A stretch of 64,000 nt of DNA from Sphingobium naphthae (lineage in GTDB: Bacteria > Pseudomonadota > Alphaproteobacteria > Sphingomonadales > Sphingomonadaceae), in NCBI RefSeq assembly GCF_020782235.1, contig NZ_JAJGNO010000001.1, positions 399,007 through 463,006 of the forward strand, in the 5' to 3' direction. The notes under the pieces were generated by a model. It was given only the letters and a program-made list of their open reading frames with translations, did not search any database and was not told where the DNA came from. The position numbers were made by a program, and so were the translations under genes. Shown here in pieces: positions 31,090 to 40,809 of this stretch (its first letter is position 1; each line of letters starts with the position of its first letter).

Positions 31090-32172
31090 CTATAGCGCCA
31101 GGGCGAGCTGCGCGCCGCGATCGGCATCCTCCTCGCCCTCCAGATTGTGGACGCCAAGGCCCAGCAGCCGCGCGCCCATCGGCAGCGGCAGCTGCGCCAG
31201 CAAAAGTTCGCGCCCCGCCCGCGCCAGCTGATCGGGCGCGCGCACGGGCGCTGCGAAGCTGCGCGAGCGGGTGATGATGCGGAAGTCGGCGAACTTCACC
31301 TTGAGCACGACGGTGCGGCCCCAGGCCTGCGCCTTTTCGATGCGGGTCCAGAGGCTGGCGGCGATCCGGTCCAGTTCCGCCACCAGCGCGTCGCGATCGG
31401 TGAGATCGTCGAAGAACGTGTCCTCGACGCTGACGGACTTGCGCGATTGGCGTTCGCGCACCGGGCGGTCATCCTCCCCACGGGCGGCGCGATAATAGAA
31501 ATCGGCGGCGCTGCCGAAATGCGCCTGGAGGAAGGCGATGTCGCGCGCGCGCAGGTCCGCGCCGGTTTCGACGCCCAGTGCCTGCATTCGCCGCGCGGTG
31601 ACGGGCCCGACGCCATGGATGCGCCGCACCGGCATCGCCGCGATGAAGGCGGCGCCCTCGCCCGGCCGCACGACGCAAATGCCATCGGGCTTGTTCTGAT
31701 CCGACGCCAGCTTGGCAATCAGCTTGTTATAGGAGACGCCCGCCGAGGCAGTGAGGCCGGTTTCGGCGCGGATGAGCGCGCGTATGTCCTGCGCGATGCG
31801 AGTCGCCGACGCGATGCCGGCCTTGTTGACCGTGACGTCCAGATAGGCTTCGTCGAGCGAGAGGGGCTGGATGATGTCAGTGAAGCGGCTGAAGATATCG
31901 CGCACCTGCGCGGACACGGCGCGGTAGACGTCGAAGCGCGGCTTCACGAACAACAGGTCGGGGCAGAGCCGCCGCGCCCGGGCGCCGGGCATGGCGGAGC
32001 GGACGCCGAAGGCGCGCGCTTCATAGCTGCAGGTGGCAACGACGCCGCGCGGGCCGCCGCCGCCCACCGCGATCGGCAGGCCGCGCAGGGCAGGATCGTC
32101 GCGCTGTTCGACCGACGCGTAGAAGGCGTCCATGTCGACATGGATGATCTTGCGCGGCGCAGGCGAGTCCAT
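31090..32172 (-). CDS. dinB: DNA polymerase IV (Y family)
   Basis: A 360-residue translesion polymerase. IIHVDMDAFYASVEQRDDP (N-terminus) carries the first catalytic aspartate, SLDEAYLDVT the second acidic pair, and GVSYNKLIAKLASDQNKPDG is the palm/finger motif. HGVGPVTARRMQALG is the helix-hairpin-helix of the thumb. The last residues, AQLALAL, are close to the beta-clamp binding motif. The ATG at 32172 is preferred because AGGA precedes it at five bases, although an ATG at 32184 is also in frame. Confidence 0.95.
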   Translation of the reverse strand: MDSPAPRKIIHVDMDAFYASVEQRDDPALRGLPIAVGGGGPRGVVATCSYEARAFGVRSAMPGARARRLCPDLLFVKPRFDVYRAVSAQVRDIFSRFTDIIQPLSLDEAYLDVTVNKAGIASATRIAQDIRALIRAETGLTASAGVSYNKLIAKLASDQNKPDGICVVRPGEGAAFIAAMPVRRIHGVGPVTARRMQALGVETGADLRARDIAFLQAHFGSAADFYYRAARGEDDRPVRERQSRKSVSVEDTFFDDLTDRDALVAELDRIAASLWTRIEKAQAWGRTVVLKVKFADFRIITRSRSFAAPVRAPDQLARAGRELLLAQLPLPMGARLLGLGVHNLEGEEDADRGAQLALAL

Positions 32173-32211
32173 GGCGTTCCTCATGCCACAGACGGGAACG
32201 AAAGGGAAACG

Positions 32212-32847
32212 TCAGCGCAGCAAGCGCAGATTATCCAGCAGCGTTTCGAGATGCGTGCGGCTGATCCGGCTCCAGACATTATAGGTGCATTGCTGGCCGC
32301 CAACGCGGACATAGGCGACCGACTGGAGCCCATGGCCCTGCGGATTGTCGGCGGGATAGGCCTGCGCGCCGGAGAGCCCGTAGCCCGCGAAGGAAGAGGG
32401 CGGCAGCTTTGGCAGGTCGCGCATATAGGGCCATTGCCGGTCGAGCCGCGCGCGCTGCGCCGCGAGCGGGGCGGCATCCTGCGGCAGGACGCCGGGACCG
32501 GCAAAGCCGTAGGCGCTGCGCAGGCCGGGCAAGTCGAAGGCGACGCCCCAGCCGCCGCTGAAATCGGCGGCGCGGGCTGTCGCCGGCGTGCCACCGGCGC
32601 TGGCGAGCGCAAGCGGGGCGCAATGCGGCGGCGCACTGCTCTTGCCATCATCCGAGCGCGCCCATTGCGTTCGAGCGACCCGCTCGCCCAGCAACGGGGA
32701 CGGCGGAGGGATGGAGGACGCGGGGGCACTGACCGGGGATGTCGCGACTGCGCCCGTCCCCGATGCGCTCGCGCGCCCCGCGCCATCGGGCGCCTTGCCG
32801 CACCCGCCGGCGGAAAGGAGCAAGAGCAGGAGCATCGCGCATCGCAT
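32212..32847 (-). CDS. Lipoprotein, unknown function
   Basis: A 211-residue lipoprotein: MRCAMLLLLLLSAGGC gives the signal and lipobox cysteine near residue 16. A Ser/Ala/Pro-rich spacer (about 20-85) is followed by a compact domain with GGWGVAFDLPGLRSAYGFAG and a C-terminal CTYNVWSRISRTHLETLL. No family recognised. It lies 40 bp upstream of dinB on the same strand. Probably envelope-located. Confidence 0.68.
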   Translation of the reverse strand: MRCAMLLLLLLSAGGCGKAPDGAGRASASGTGAVATSPVSAPASSIPPPSPLLGERVARTQWARSDDGKSSAPPHCAPLALASAGGTPATARAADFSGGWGVAFDLPGLRSAYGFAGPGVLPQDAAPLAAQRARLDRQWPYMRDLPKLPPSSFAGYGLSGAQAYPADNPQGHGLQSVAYVRVGGQQCTYNVWSRISRTHLETLLDNLRLLR

Positions 32848-32882
32848 GACGTCAGGGACGCCGGCGCAAGCGCGAATGTTCC

Positions 32883-33404
32883 CTATTTTTCGTCCTTGAG
32901 CGCCAGCAATGCGGCGAAGGGACTGGCCTGCTCCTCGCTCAGCACGCCGGCTTCCTTCAGATAGGCGTCGGCCTGGGGCGATCGCGGATAGGGAGTCATG
33001 GCGAGCGCCATCGTTTCGGCGACCGCTTCGCCCATGTCGATCTGCTGCCCGTCATAGCCGATCGTGTCGACATCCTCGGCGTCGAGCTCCAGTTCCTCGT
33101 CTTCGCCCAGGGCTTCCCCTTCGACCACGAAGCGCAGGGTGAAATCGGTGTCGACCGTTTCGGGCACCGGTTCGGCGGTGGCGACGCAGGGCTGGGCCAG
33201 CGCGGCGCGCAGGCGACCCCGCGCCAGGATGGCGCCATCCTCTTCGGTGAGGACATAGTCCGCCTCCAGCCGGTCGAGCGCGGCGAGGCCGAAGCGCTTC
33301 GCCAGCGCCGCCCGCTCGGCCGCGTCGGCGGCGACATGGACATCGCCCGTCATGCGCCGGACCTGGTCCGCGCGCACGGGGCGGGAAAATTCAGGGGTCG
33401 TCAT
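32883..33404 (-). CDS. YceD/DUF177-family protein
   Basis: A 173-residue member of the DUF177 (YceD) family, whose members are linked to 23S rRNA accumulation and often sit beside rpmF in other bacteria. The core is FVVEGEALGEDEELELDAED (about residues 92-111), preceded by DFTLRF and followed by GQQIDMGEAVAETMALAM. The cysteine pair seen in some members is absent, with only one Cys (QPCVAT). It overlaps the upstream chaperone gene by ATGA. Confidence 0.88.
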   Translation of the reverse strand: MTTPEFSRPVRADQVRRMTGDVHVAADAAERAALAKRFGLAALDRLEADYVLTEEDGAILARGRLRAALAQPCVATAEPVPETVDTDFTLRFVVEGEALGEDEELELDAEDVDTIGYDGQQIDMGEAVAETMALAMTPYPRSPQADAYLKEAGVLSEEQASPFAALLALKDEK

Positions 33405-33925
33405 CCAATATCTCCTGCCAGCAGGGCATCGCGCGAGAGGCAGCCCAGGCGCACCCAGCGCTCGCGCAGCGCGCCCTCCACATGAGCGACCGCCGCGTCG
33501 GGCACGGGCGCGCCGCGATAGAGGTTGCGGCGCAGCGCGTCGGCGAGCCCCGCATGCCTGTCCAACGCGTCGCGATAGACGCTGATCCGCCCGCCCAGCG
33601 CGCTCATCATGCGGCCGACATGCTTGCCCACCACGACGTCGCCAATCCCTTCCTGCCGCAACTGGCCATCCATGTCGTCGACGAACAATTCGGTCAGCCA
33701 GGCGCTTTCCTGCGCCGCGCCCTGCTGTTCCAGCCGGATCAGCACCAGCGCCAAGATGGCGACGATCATGTCGAAGCGGCCGTCCAGCGTGTCGGGCACC
33801 GCGCCTTCCAGATACCAGTGCGGCTGGCGCCCCTGCCCCACCACGGCCTGGTAGAGCGGGCGCAGCCCCTCCCGCGGATCGGACCGGCCGAGCAGGCGCT
33901 GAAGGAAGGCGGGGATGGTGGACAT
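33401..33925 (-). CDS. Ubiquinol-cytochrome c chaperone (CBP3-like)
   Basis: A 174-residue protein of the ubiquinol-cytochrome c chaperone family, related to mitochondrial Cbp3, which assists assembly of the cytochrome bc1 complex. HWYLEGAVPDTLDGRFDMIV (about residues 36-55) and WLTELFVDDMDGQLRQEGIGD (about 80-99) are diagnostic. It is coupled to DUF177 and divergent from bamE, a conserved alphaproteobacterial arrangement. The upstream extension of this frame to 34192 is non-coding. Confidence 0.88.
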   Translation of the reverse strand: MSTIPAFLQRLLGRSDPREGLRPLYQAVVGQGRQPHWYLEGAVPDTLDGRFDMIVAILALVLIRLEQQGAAQESAWLTELFVDDMDGQLRQEGIGDVVVGKHVGRMMSALGGRISVYRDALDRHAGLADALRRNLYRGAPVPDAAVAHVEGALRERWVRLGCLSRDALLAGDIG

Positions 33926-34091
33926 AGCAATCGCGCTTTTCGTGACGGACGGATCGGCCGCATGCGGCGACCGGTGTGCGCTCGCCCCTTGCCGGACCCC
34001 GCGCATTTCCATATTGATCGCAGCGCCGCCCAATGCAATGGCGGCGTCACTTTTATCGGGTTCGCGGGCCCAGCCCCCGCAGGAGACGTTC

Positions 34092-34607
34092 ATGCCCCAG
34101 TTCAGCCGCCACACCCGCCGCGGGCGCATCGTGATCGCCATCGGCCTCAGCGCGCTGCTGCTCGGCACATCGGCCTGCACCCGCATCCGCACGCATCAGG
34201 GCTATCAGGTCGACAAGCTGCTGGTCGATTCGGTGCAGCCGGGCATCGACAATCGCGCATCGGTGGAAGGCACGCTGGGCCGGCCGAGCTTCGTGTCGCA
34301 ATTTGGCGATCAGGATTGGTATTATGTGTCGCGCGACATGCGCGCACTGGCCTTTTCCAGCCCCAAGCCGGTCGACCAGACGGTGCTGCGGGTGCGGTTC
34401 GACCCGGCAGGCAATGTCGTCGCGGTCGATCGCATGGGCCTCGACAAGGTGGCCAGCATCTCGCCCATGGGTGACACCACCCCGACGCTGGGCCGCCATC
34501 GCAGCCTTTTCGATGAGATTTTCGGCAATATCGGCGCGGTCGGCGCCGGTGGCATGGGCGGCGGTGGCGCCGCTGGCGGCGCGGGCGGCGGCCCCAACGG
34601 CAGCTAG
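34092..34607 (+). CDS. bamE: Outer membrane assembly lipoprotein BamE (SmpA/OmlA)
   Basis: A 171-residue lipoprotein with a signal ending at the cysteine of TSAC (near 30). The SmpA/OmlA domain includes HQGYQVDKLLVDSVQPGID, VEGTLGRPSFVSQFGDQDWY and VLRVRFDPAGNV. BamE is part of the beta-barrel assembly machine in the outer membrane. A glycine-rich tail (about the last 25 residues) is unusual and low in complexity. AGGAGA precedes the ATG at 34092. Confidence 0.92.
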   Translation: MPQFSRHTRRGRIVIAIGLSALLLGTSACTRIRTHQGYQVDKLLVDSVQPGIDNRASVEGTLGRPSFVSQFGDQDWYYVSRDMRALAFSSPKPVDQTVLRVRFDPAGNVVAVDRMGLDKVASISPMGDTTPTLGRHRSLFDEIFGNIGAVGAGGMGGGGAAGGAGGGPNGS

Positions 34608-34617
34608 GCGGCTTTGG

Positions 34618-34643
34618 CGCCCGGCCCCGCACGGGGCCGGGCG
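34618..34643 (+). terminator. GC-rich hairpin after bamE
   Basis: CGCCCGGCCCC and GGGGCCGGGCG form an 11-bp stem around GCAC, ten bases after the bamE stop. The following tract is only TTGCG, so this is a weak terminator by sequence, but its position between bamE and the minus-strand metW suggests that function. Confidence 0.55.
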
Positions 34644-34724
34644 TTGCGCCATCCGCCAGCGCGGCCGTTCTGTTTTGGCATGATCTTCGAGCCGGCGGAT
34701 GACGTCATCCGGCGCGACAACACT

Positions 34725-35315
34725 CTATCGGCGCAGCAGGAACACCGCATGTTCGGCGAACAGATTGGCGTTCGCATGCGTGGTCTCCCGGTCGCCCTTC
34801 AGGAACCACTGGCCATCAATATGCCAGCCGCGCTCCTTCACCAAAGCGCGGAAATCGTCGACCGTCACATGATGGATGTTGAGCGTGTCGTACCAGCGAT
34901 CGGGCAGCAGCCGGGTGACCGGCATCCGCCCGCCCCAGAGCAGCGAGATACGGCCGCGCCAATGCGCGAAATTGGGGAAGGAGACGAAGGCCTGGGTGGC
35001 GATGCGCAGCAATTCCTCCACCACCAGGTCGGGCCGGCGCGTGGTCTGAAGCGTCTGGCTGAGAATCGCATAGTCGAAACTGGCGTCGGGATAATAGCGC
35101 AGGTCGGTGTCGGCGTCGCCCTGAACCACCGACAATCCCCGGCCGACGGCGGCGGCGACGTTGGACGGGTCGATCTCCAGCCCGCGCGCATCCGCCTGCG
35201 CCCGGTCGCGCAACACCGCCATCAGCGCGCCGTCACCGCAGCCGACATCGAGCAGGCGCGCGCCCGGCCGCACCGTGCGGGCAATGAGGGCGAGGTCGGG
35301 GCGCAGCGCGCTCAT
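34725..35315 (-). CDS. metW: Methionine biosynthesis protein MetW
   Basis: A 196-residue methyltransferase-fold protein. [17 protein letters not shown] (about residues 21-37) is the SAM-binding motif [17 protein letters not shown] the MetW signature, and [18 protein letters not shown] follows. MetW occurs together with MetX and is required for homoserine acetylation in several proteobacteria. It starts four bases inside metX (ATGA). Translation from the longer frame (35366) would overlap metX further and is not preferred. Confidence 0.94.
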   Translation of the reverse strand: MSALRPDLALIARTVRPGARLLDVGCGDGALMAVLRDRAQADARGLEIDPSNVAAAVGRGLSVVQGDADTDLRYYPDASFDYAILSQTLQTTRRPDLVVEELLRIATQAFVSFPNFAHWRGRISLLWGGRMPVTRLLPDRWYDTLNIHHVTVDDFRALVKERGWHIDGQWFLKGDRETTHANANLFAEHAVFLLRR

Positions 35316-36448
35316 GCCCGGCCGCCGCGCAGGAAGCCGTCCACCACGCGGTTGAGTTCGGGACATTCGAGCAGGAAGGCGTCATGGCCAAATGGACTCG
35401 ACAGCTCGACGAAGCTGGCCTGCGCGCCGCCGGCATTCAGGGCGTGGACGATGATGCGCGATTCGGCGGTGGGATAGAGCCAGTCGGTATCGAAACTGAC
35501 GAGGCAGAAGCGCGCGCTGGTCGCCGCGAAGGCGCGCGCCAGCGATCCGCCATGATCCTCCGCAATGTCATAATAGTCCATCGCCCGGGTGATGTAGAGA
35601 TAGGAGTTGGCGTCGAACCGGTCGACGAAGCTGAGCCCCTGATGGCGCAGATAGGATTCGACTTGGAAATCCGCGTCGAAGCCGAACGTCTTGGCGTCAC
35701 GCCCCTGCAGGCGGCGACCGAACTTCTCGGTGAGGCCAGCTTCGGACAAATAGGTGATGTGCGCCGCCATCCGCGCGACGGCGAGGCCGGCGCTGGGCAC
35801 CTGCCCGTCGGCATAATAGTCGCCGCCGCGCCAGCGGGGATCGGCCATGATCGCCTGGCGCCCGACTTCGTGGAAGGCGATATTCTGCGCGCTGTGCCGC
35901 GCGGTCGAGGCGATGACGACGCAGCTTTCGACCCGGTCGGGGAAGAGGGTGGGCCAGGTCAGCGCCTGCATGCCGCCCATCGATCCGCCGATCACCGCCG
36001 CCAGCCGCTCCACCCCCAGATGATCGAGCAGCGCCGCCTGCGCCCGCACCATGTCGGCGATGGTGAGGACGGGAAAGCGCATGCCGTGCGGTTCGCCGGT
36101 CGCGGGATCGAGGCTGGCGGGCCCGGAGGAGCCCATGCAGCTGCCGATGACATTGGAGCAGATGATGAAATGCCGCGCGGGATCGACCGGCCTGCCTTCG
36201 CCCACCATGCGCCACCACCAGCCCGGCTTGCCCGTGACGGGATGGTCGGACGCCACATATTGATCGCCGGTCAGCGCATGGCAGATCAGGATGACGTTGG
36301 ATTTGTCGGCATTCATCGCGCCATAGGTTTCATAGGCGATGTCGAGGGGACCAAGCCGCGCGCCGCTCGACAAGGCGATCGGCCCGGCGAGGCGCACCTG
36401 CCGGCGCAGGCCGAAGCGGCTGTCATCGGAGAGCGGAAGGCTGGCCAT
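35312..36448 (-). CDS. metX: Homoserine O-acetyltransferase
   Basis: A 378-residue alpha/beta hydrolase. The nucleophile elbow [10 protein letters not shown] (Ser near 151), the aspartate in SFDTDWLYP and the histidine in [11 protein letters not shown] form the triad; [12 protein letters not shown] is the family's N-terminal motif. It acetylates or, in some proteobacterial members, succinylates homoserine in methionine synthesis; the sequence alone does not settle the acyl donor. The pairing with metW favours this role. Confidence 0.93.
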   Translation of the reverse strand: MASLPLSDDSRFGLRRQVRLAGPIALSSGARLGPLDIAYETYGAMNADKSNVILICHALTGDQYVASDHPVTGKPGWWWRMVGEGRPVDPARHFIICSNVIGSCMGSSGPASLDPATGEPHGMRFPVLTIADMVRAQAALLDHLGVERLAAVIGGSMGGMQALTWPTLFPDRVESCVVIASTARHSAQNIAFHEVGRQAIMADPRWRGGDYYADGQVPSAGLAVARMAAHITYLSEAGLTEKFGRRLQGRDAKTFGFDADFQVESYLRHQGLSFVDRFDANSYLYITRAMDYYDIAEDHGGSLARAFAATSARFCLVSFDTDWLYPTAESRIIVHALNAGGAQASFVELSSPFGHDAFLLECPELNRVVDGFLRGGRA

Positions 36449-36523
36449 GGTCGAGCCGCGCTAGGACCGGCGCGAAAGCCTGTCAATCTGGCATGGCGGC
36501 GACAAAGCGCCTAGACGCGTCGC

Positions 36524-37474
36524 ATGACCGACACCGACCGCCCCGCTATCGTCGCCTTCGGCCCGCTCTACCCCTATCTGGATGCGGAACTGGAGCGGCG
36601 CTTCACCGTCCATGCCGTGCCGGCCGATGCGGACCTTGCCGCGCTGTCGCCGGCGATCCGGGCGGCGCGGGCGCTGGTCAGCTTCGGGTCGGTCGGCGCG
36701 CCCGCCGCGATCATGGACGCGCTGCCGGCGCTGGAGATGATCGGCCTTTTTTCGGTCGGCTATGACAAGGTCGATATCGACCATGCCCGCGCGAAGGGCA
36801 TTCGCGTCACCAACACCCCTGACGTGCTGACCGACGATGTCGCCGACCTGGCCGTCGGGCTGCTTTATGCGACGGTCCGCAACATCGCCGCCAATGACCG
36901 GCTGGTGCGCGCGGGCGCATGGGCGCAGGGCCGGAAGCCCGCTTTGTCCGCCCGCGTGACCGGATCGCGCATCGGCATTTTGGGGCTGGGCCGCATCGGC
37001 CGCGCGATCGCGTGGCGGCTGGAACGGCAGGCCGGCGAGATCCTCTATCATAATCGCAGCGAAGCGGCGGACGCGCCCTATCGCTATGTCGCCGATGCGA
37101 TCGACCTCGCGCGCCAGAGCGACGCACTGATCGTCGCCACGTCGGGCGGGCCGGAGGCGGCGCGGCTGGTCGATGCCGCGATGCTGGACGCGCTGGGGCC
37201 CCAGGGGGTGATCGTCAACATCAGCCGCGGCAGCGTGATCGACGAGGATGCGCTGGTCGCCGCACTGGCGGCGCGGCGCATCGCCGGCGCCGGGCTGGAC
37301 GTGTTCGCGCACGAACCCCATGTGCCCCAGGCGCTGCTGGCGATGGATCATGTCGTGCTGCAACCCCATCAGGGCAGCGCCACCGTGCATACGCGCCAGG
37401 CGATGGCGGATCTGGTGCTGGCGAACCTCGACGCCTGGTTCGCGGGCGCGCCGTTGCTGACGCCGGTCGTCTAG
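36524..37474 (+). CDS. D-2-hydroxyacid dehydrogenase (glyoxylate/hydroxypyruvate reductase-like)
   Basis: A 316-residue NAD(P)-dependent dehydrogenase. [17 protein letters not shown] (about residues 149-165) is the Rossmann motif; the catalytic arginine lies in [12 protein letters not shown], the glutamate in GLDVFAHEP and the histidine in [10 protein letters not shown]. The family reduces glyoxylate, hydroxypyruvate or 2-ketogluconate; the substrate is not decided by sequence. It is divergent from metX with 75 bp between starts. Confidence 0.88.
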   Translation: MTDTDRPAIVAFGPLYPYLDAELERRFTVHAVPADADLAALSPAIRAARALVSFGSVGAPAAIMDALPALEMIGLFSVGYDKVDIDHARAKGIRVTNTPDVLTDDVADLAVGLLYATVRNIAANDRLVRAGAWAQGRKPALSARVTGSRIGILGLGRIGRAIAWRLERQAGEILYHNRSEAADAPYRYVADAIDLARQSDALIVATSGGPEAARLVDAAMLDALGPQGVIVNISRGSVIDEDALVAALAARRIAGAGLDVFAHEPHVPQALLAMDHVVLQPHQGSATVHTRQAMADLVLANLDAWFAGAPLLTPVV

Positions 37475-37529
37475 CGGCAGCCGCGCCGCGGCTTTGCCTT
37501 TTTACGCCGAGCCGGTTAAGCGCGCAGCC

Positions 37530-38639
37530 ATGACACAGACAGTTTCAAAACCTGCGCCCAAGGATTGGATCCTCGGCATTCACGCCTATGTGCCCGGCAA
37601 GGCCGCGACCGACGACGGCCGGCCGCTGGTCAAGCTGTCCGCCAACGAAAATCCGCTCGGCACCAGCGAAGCCGCGCGCGGCGCATTCCTGGCGGCGGCG
37701 GCCGACATGGCGACCTATCCCGATCCCGCCGCGACCAAGCTGCGCGAGGCGATCGGCGCCAAGCACGGGCTGGACCCGGCGCGGATCATCTACGGCACCG
37801 GATCGGACGAGCTGCTGCACCTGGCGGCGAGCGGCTATGCTGGACCGGGCGATGAAATCCTGTACGTCCGCTATGGCTTCGCCGTCTACGACATCGCCGC
37901 GCGCCGCGTCGGCGCGACGCCGGTGATCGCCCCCGACAAGGATTATGCCACCGATGTCGACGCGCTGCTTGCCGCGGTGACGGAGCGGACCAAGGTCGTC
38001 TTCCTGGCCAATCCCAATAACCCCACCGGTACCATGACCAGCCGGGCGGAGATTGCGCGGCTGCATGCGGGCCTGCGCCCGGACATATTGTTCGTGCTGG
38101 ACCAGGCCTATGCCGAATATCTGGAAGAAGGCGAGGATGATGGCGGGCTGGCGCTTGCGCGCAGCGCGTCCAATGTGTTCGTGACGCGCACCTTCTCGAA
38201 AATCTACGGGCTCGCCGCCGAGCGGATCGGCTGGGGCTATGGATCGCCCGAGGTGATCGACATTCTGCACCGCGTGCGCGCGCCGTTCAACGTGACCACC
38301 GTCGGGCAGGCGGCGGCGATCGCGGCGATCGCCGACGATGACTGGGTCGCGCGCAGCCGGGCGCACAACAATCAGTGGCGCGACTGGCTGGCGACAGAGA
38401 TCGGGCAGCTGGCCAATCACGGGCTGCGCGCGATCCCGAGCAAGACGAACTTCCTGCTGATCATCTTCGATGGCAGCCTTGCCGCCGAAGCCGCGATGAA
38501 GGGGCTGTGGGAGGAAGGCTTCGCCACCCGCTGGCTGCCCGGCCAAGGGCTGCCCAACGGCCTGCGCATCACGATCGGCACCGAGGCGCAGACCCGCGCG
38601 GTGGCAGCGAAGCTGCGCGCCATGGCGGAGGCAGCCTGA
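37530..38639 (+). CDS. hisC: Histidinol-phosphate aminotransferase
   Basis: A 369-residue fold-type I PLP enzyme. [11 protein letters not shown] near the N-terminus, [29 protein letters not shown] and [16 protein letters not shown], which holds the PLP lysine, are the expected motifs. It transaminates imidazole-acetol phosphate in histidine synthesis; coupling to tyrC suggests it also acts on aromatic ketoacids, as many HisC proteins can. The start at 37530 opens the conserved part; 37494 is an in-frame alternative. Confidence 0.92.
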   Translation: MTQTVSKPAPKDWILGIHAYVPGKAATDDGRPLVKLSANENPLGTSEAARGAFLAAAADMATYPDPAATKLREAIGAKHGLDPARIIYGTGSDELLHLAASGYAGPGDEILYVRYGFAVYDIAARRVGATPVIAPDKDYATDVDALLAAVTERTKVVFLANPNNPTGTMTSRAEIARLHAGLRPDILFVLDQAYAEYLEEGEDDGGLALARSASNVFVTRTFSKIYGLAAERIGWGYGSPEVIDILHRVRAPFNVTTVGQAAAIAAIADDDWVARSRAHNNQWRDWLATEIGQLANHGLRAIPSKTNFLLIIFDGSLAAEAAMKGLWEEGFATRWLPGQGLPNGLRITIGTEAQTRAVAAKLRAMAEAA

Positions 38640-38643
38640 CGCC

Positions 38644-39549
38644 ATGCTGCCATTTGCGCGCATCACCATCATCGGTCTGGGGCTGATCGGATCGTCGCTC
38701 GCCCGCGCGATCCGGGCGGAAATGCCGACCGTGCGCGTGACCGGGCACGACGCCGATCCCGCCGTGCGCGACATCGCGCGGCGGATCGACCTGTGCGACG
38801 ATGTGACGGACACGGCCGGCGCGTCGGTCACCGACGCCGATCTGGTCGTGCTGTGCGTGCCGGTCCGCGCGATGGGCGCGGCGGCGGCGGACATTGCCGA
38901 CGACCTGCCGGCCGACGCCATCATCAGCGACGTCGGATCCTGCAAGGCGGATGTGCTGGCGCAGCTGAACGCTGCCCTGCCGGGACGGACGATCATCCCC
39001 GCGCACCCGGTCGCCGGCACCGAAAATAGCGGCCCCGAAGCGGGCTTCGCCACGCTGTTCAAGGGCCGCTGGTCGATCGTGACGCCGCCCGCCAATGCCG
39101 ATCCCGCCGCCGTGGAGAAGGTCGCCGAGCTGTGGCGGCGCGTGGGGGCGGAGGTCGACATGATGGACCCCGCGCATCACGACCTGGTGCTGGCGGTGAC
39201 CAGCCATCTGCCGCACCTCATCGCCTATACGATCGTGGGCACCGCCAGCGACCTGGAGGATGTGACGCAGAGCGAGGTGATCAAATATTCGGCCGGCGGC
39301 TTCCGCGATTTCACCCGCATCGCCGCGTCCGACCCGACCATGTGGCGCGACGTGTTCCTGGCGAACAAGGAGGCGGTGCTGGAGATGCTGCAGCGCTTTT
39401 CGGAGGATCTGTCCGCGCTGCAGCGGGCGATCCGCTGGAATGACGGCGACGCGCTGTTCAGCCTGTTCACCCGCACCCGGGCGATCCGCCGGTCGATCAT
39501 CGAACAGGGGCAGGACGACGCGAAGCCGGACTTCGGCCGCGCGCACTGA
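38644..39549 (+). CDS. tyrC: Prephenate/arogenate dehydrogenase
   Basis: A 301-residue NAD(P)-dependent dehydrogenase of tyrosine synthesis. The N-terminal ITIIGLGLIGSSLARAIR is the nucleotide-binding motif; HPVAGTENSGPEAG, with its conserved His, and ITSHLPHL-like VTSHLPHLIAYTIVG lie in the substrate domain. It follows hisC by four bases. Whether it prefers prephenate or arogenate cannot be told; sphingomonads use cyclohexadienyl-type dehydrogenases. Confidence 0.92.
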   Translation: MLPFARITIIGLGLIGSSLARAIRAEMPTVRVTGHDADPAVRDIARRIDLCDDVTDTAGASVTDADLVVLCVPVRAMGAAAADIADDLPADAIISDVGSCKADVLAQLNAALPGRTIIPAHPVAGTENSGPEAGFATLFKGRWSIVTPPANADPAAVEKVAELWRRVGAEVDMMDPAHHDLVLAVTSHLPHLIAYTIVGTASDLEDVTQSEVIKYSAGGFRDFTRIAASDPTMWRDVFLANKEAVLEMLQRFSEDLSALQRAIRWNDGDALFSLFTRTRAIRRSIIEQGQDDAKPDFGRAH

Positions 39550-39567
39550 CGCGGGGCTATCTGGCGA

Positions 39568-40275
39568 TCAGGGCTGCGGCGGGTTCAGCGCGTTGATGGC
39601 GGCGTGGACGATCGCCTCGGCCTCGCCGCGGTCGAGGCCGGTCGGAACCACATCCCCCACCTTGTAGGTGATCGTTCCCGCCCGCTTCATGAAGCGGCCG
39701 CGCGGCGATACCCGGCCGCTGTCCACCGCGATCGGCACCACCGGCAGGCCAAGCAGGCTGTAGAGGCCCGCGAAACCGGACTTGAGCGGCGGCGATTGGC
39801 CATGGGGGACGCGTGTGCCTTCCGGGAAAAGGCAGATGGCGCGGCCCTGCGCCGTCGCCGCCTTCGCCGCGGCGCGCAGCGTGCGCAGCGCGCTGGCCCC
39901 GGCGCTGCGCTCGATCGGGATGAGGCCGTAGCGGCGGGCGATGAGGCCCCAGAGCGGGATGTCGAGCAATTCCCGCTTCGCGCCGATGGCCGGACGATCG
40001 AACAGGCAGAGCATGTCGATCGTCTCGAACATCGACTCATGCTTGACGATGTAGAGATAGGGGCCGTGCGGCAGATCGCCCTGCACCACCACCTTCTGCC
40101 CCAGCAGCCAGCGCGCGCAGCCGCGATGGAAGCGGCTCCACCCGGTGGCGATGCGCGGCACCACGTCGGGACCCAAGCCGCCCGCGAGCATGGCCGCGAG
40201 CACGAAGAACAGGCTGCCGCTGTAGAAGATCAGCATGAAGGCGAGCGAGCGCAGGGCAGTGAGGATGGCATGCAT
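39568..40275 (-). CDS. plsC: 1-acyl-sn-glycerol-3-phosphate acyltransferase
   Basis: A 235-residue membrane acyltransferase that makes phosphatidic acid. An N-terminal membrane helix (about residues 10-38) is followed by IVKHESMFETIDML, where the usual HX4D catalytic motif reads HX4E, and later by ICLFPEGTRVPHGQ, the acyl-acceptor motif. The glutamate variant recurs in alphaproteobacterial members I know of. Convergent with tyrC, 18 bp apart. Confidence 0.88.
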   Translation of the reverse strand: MHAILTALRSLAFMLIFYSGSLFFVLAAMLAGGLGPDVVPRIATGWSRFHRGCARWLLGQKVVVQGDLPHGPYLYIVKHESMFETIDMLCLFDRPAIGAKRELLDIPLWGLIARRYGLIPIERSAGASALRTLRAAAKAATAQGRAICLFPEGTRVPHGQSPPLKSGFAGLYSLLGLPVVPIAVDSGRVSPRGRFMKRAGTITYKVGDVVPTGLDRGEAEAIVHAAINALNPPQP

Positions 40276-40278
40276 GGA

Positions 40279-40809
40279 TCAGATACCGATCAGCGCCGCG
40301 ACTCGCCGCAGCAGATATTTATTATATTCGCGCATCAGCATGGAGAGGCTGGGCCGGCTGGGCACCGCGTCATAGACGATGCGGATGCGCGCGGGCAGCG
40401 CCTGCTGCAATTCCAGCGCGGACCGGCGCATATGCCAGTCGGTGGTGATCAGGCGCACGGTCTGATAATCGCGCCGTTCCAGCCAGCGCGCGGTTTCGAT
40501 GGCGTTGGAGCGAGTGTCGATCGCTTCGCGGCCGAGCGTGATGCAGCAGCTGAACAGCGATTCGGGCGCCTTATACTGCGCCGCCAGTTCGCCCGGGCGC
40601 ACCGCGCGATCGACGCCGGAAATCAGCATGCGCTTGGCCGCCCCGTCCTGCAGCAGCGCGATGCCGCGATCGATGCGCCCGGGCCCTCCGGTCAGCACGA
40701 CGATGGCGTCGGTCGGGCGGCCATCGAGCGGTTCGGGCAGGAAGATGGCGAACCAGACGAAGCCCAGCATCCAGCCGAGCAGTCCCAGCGCGAAGAGGCG
40801 CACGATCAT
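40279..40809 (-). CDS. YdcF-family (DUF218) protein
   Basis: A 176-residue protein with one N-terminal membrane helix (about residues 4-26) and the DUF218/YdcF domain: AIVVLTGGPGRIDRGIALLQ, RMLISGVD, then SNAIETARWLERR and LITTDWHMRRSALEL. YdcF-like proteins are periplasmic or membrane-anchored and linked to envelope carbohydrate metabolism; their reaction is not well established. It overlaps ftsX by ATGA, so it is in the ftsEX operon. Confidence 0.85.
   Translation of the reverse strand: MIVRLFALGLLGWMLGFVWFAIFLPEPLDGRPTDAIVVLTGGPGRIDRGIALLQDGAAKRMLISGVDRAVRPGELAAQYKAPESLFSCCITLGREAIDTRSNAIETARWLERRDYQTVRLITTDWHMRRSALELQQALPARIRIVYDAVPSRPSLSMLMREYNKYLLRRVAALIGI

Noticed and set aside
31147..32964. 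A 605-codon open frame on the plus strand
   Set aside because: Antisense to dinB and the lipoprotein gene, both of which have clear family motifs or a lipobox.
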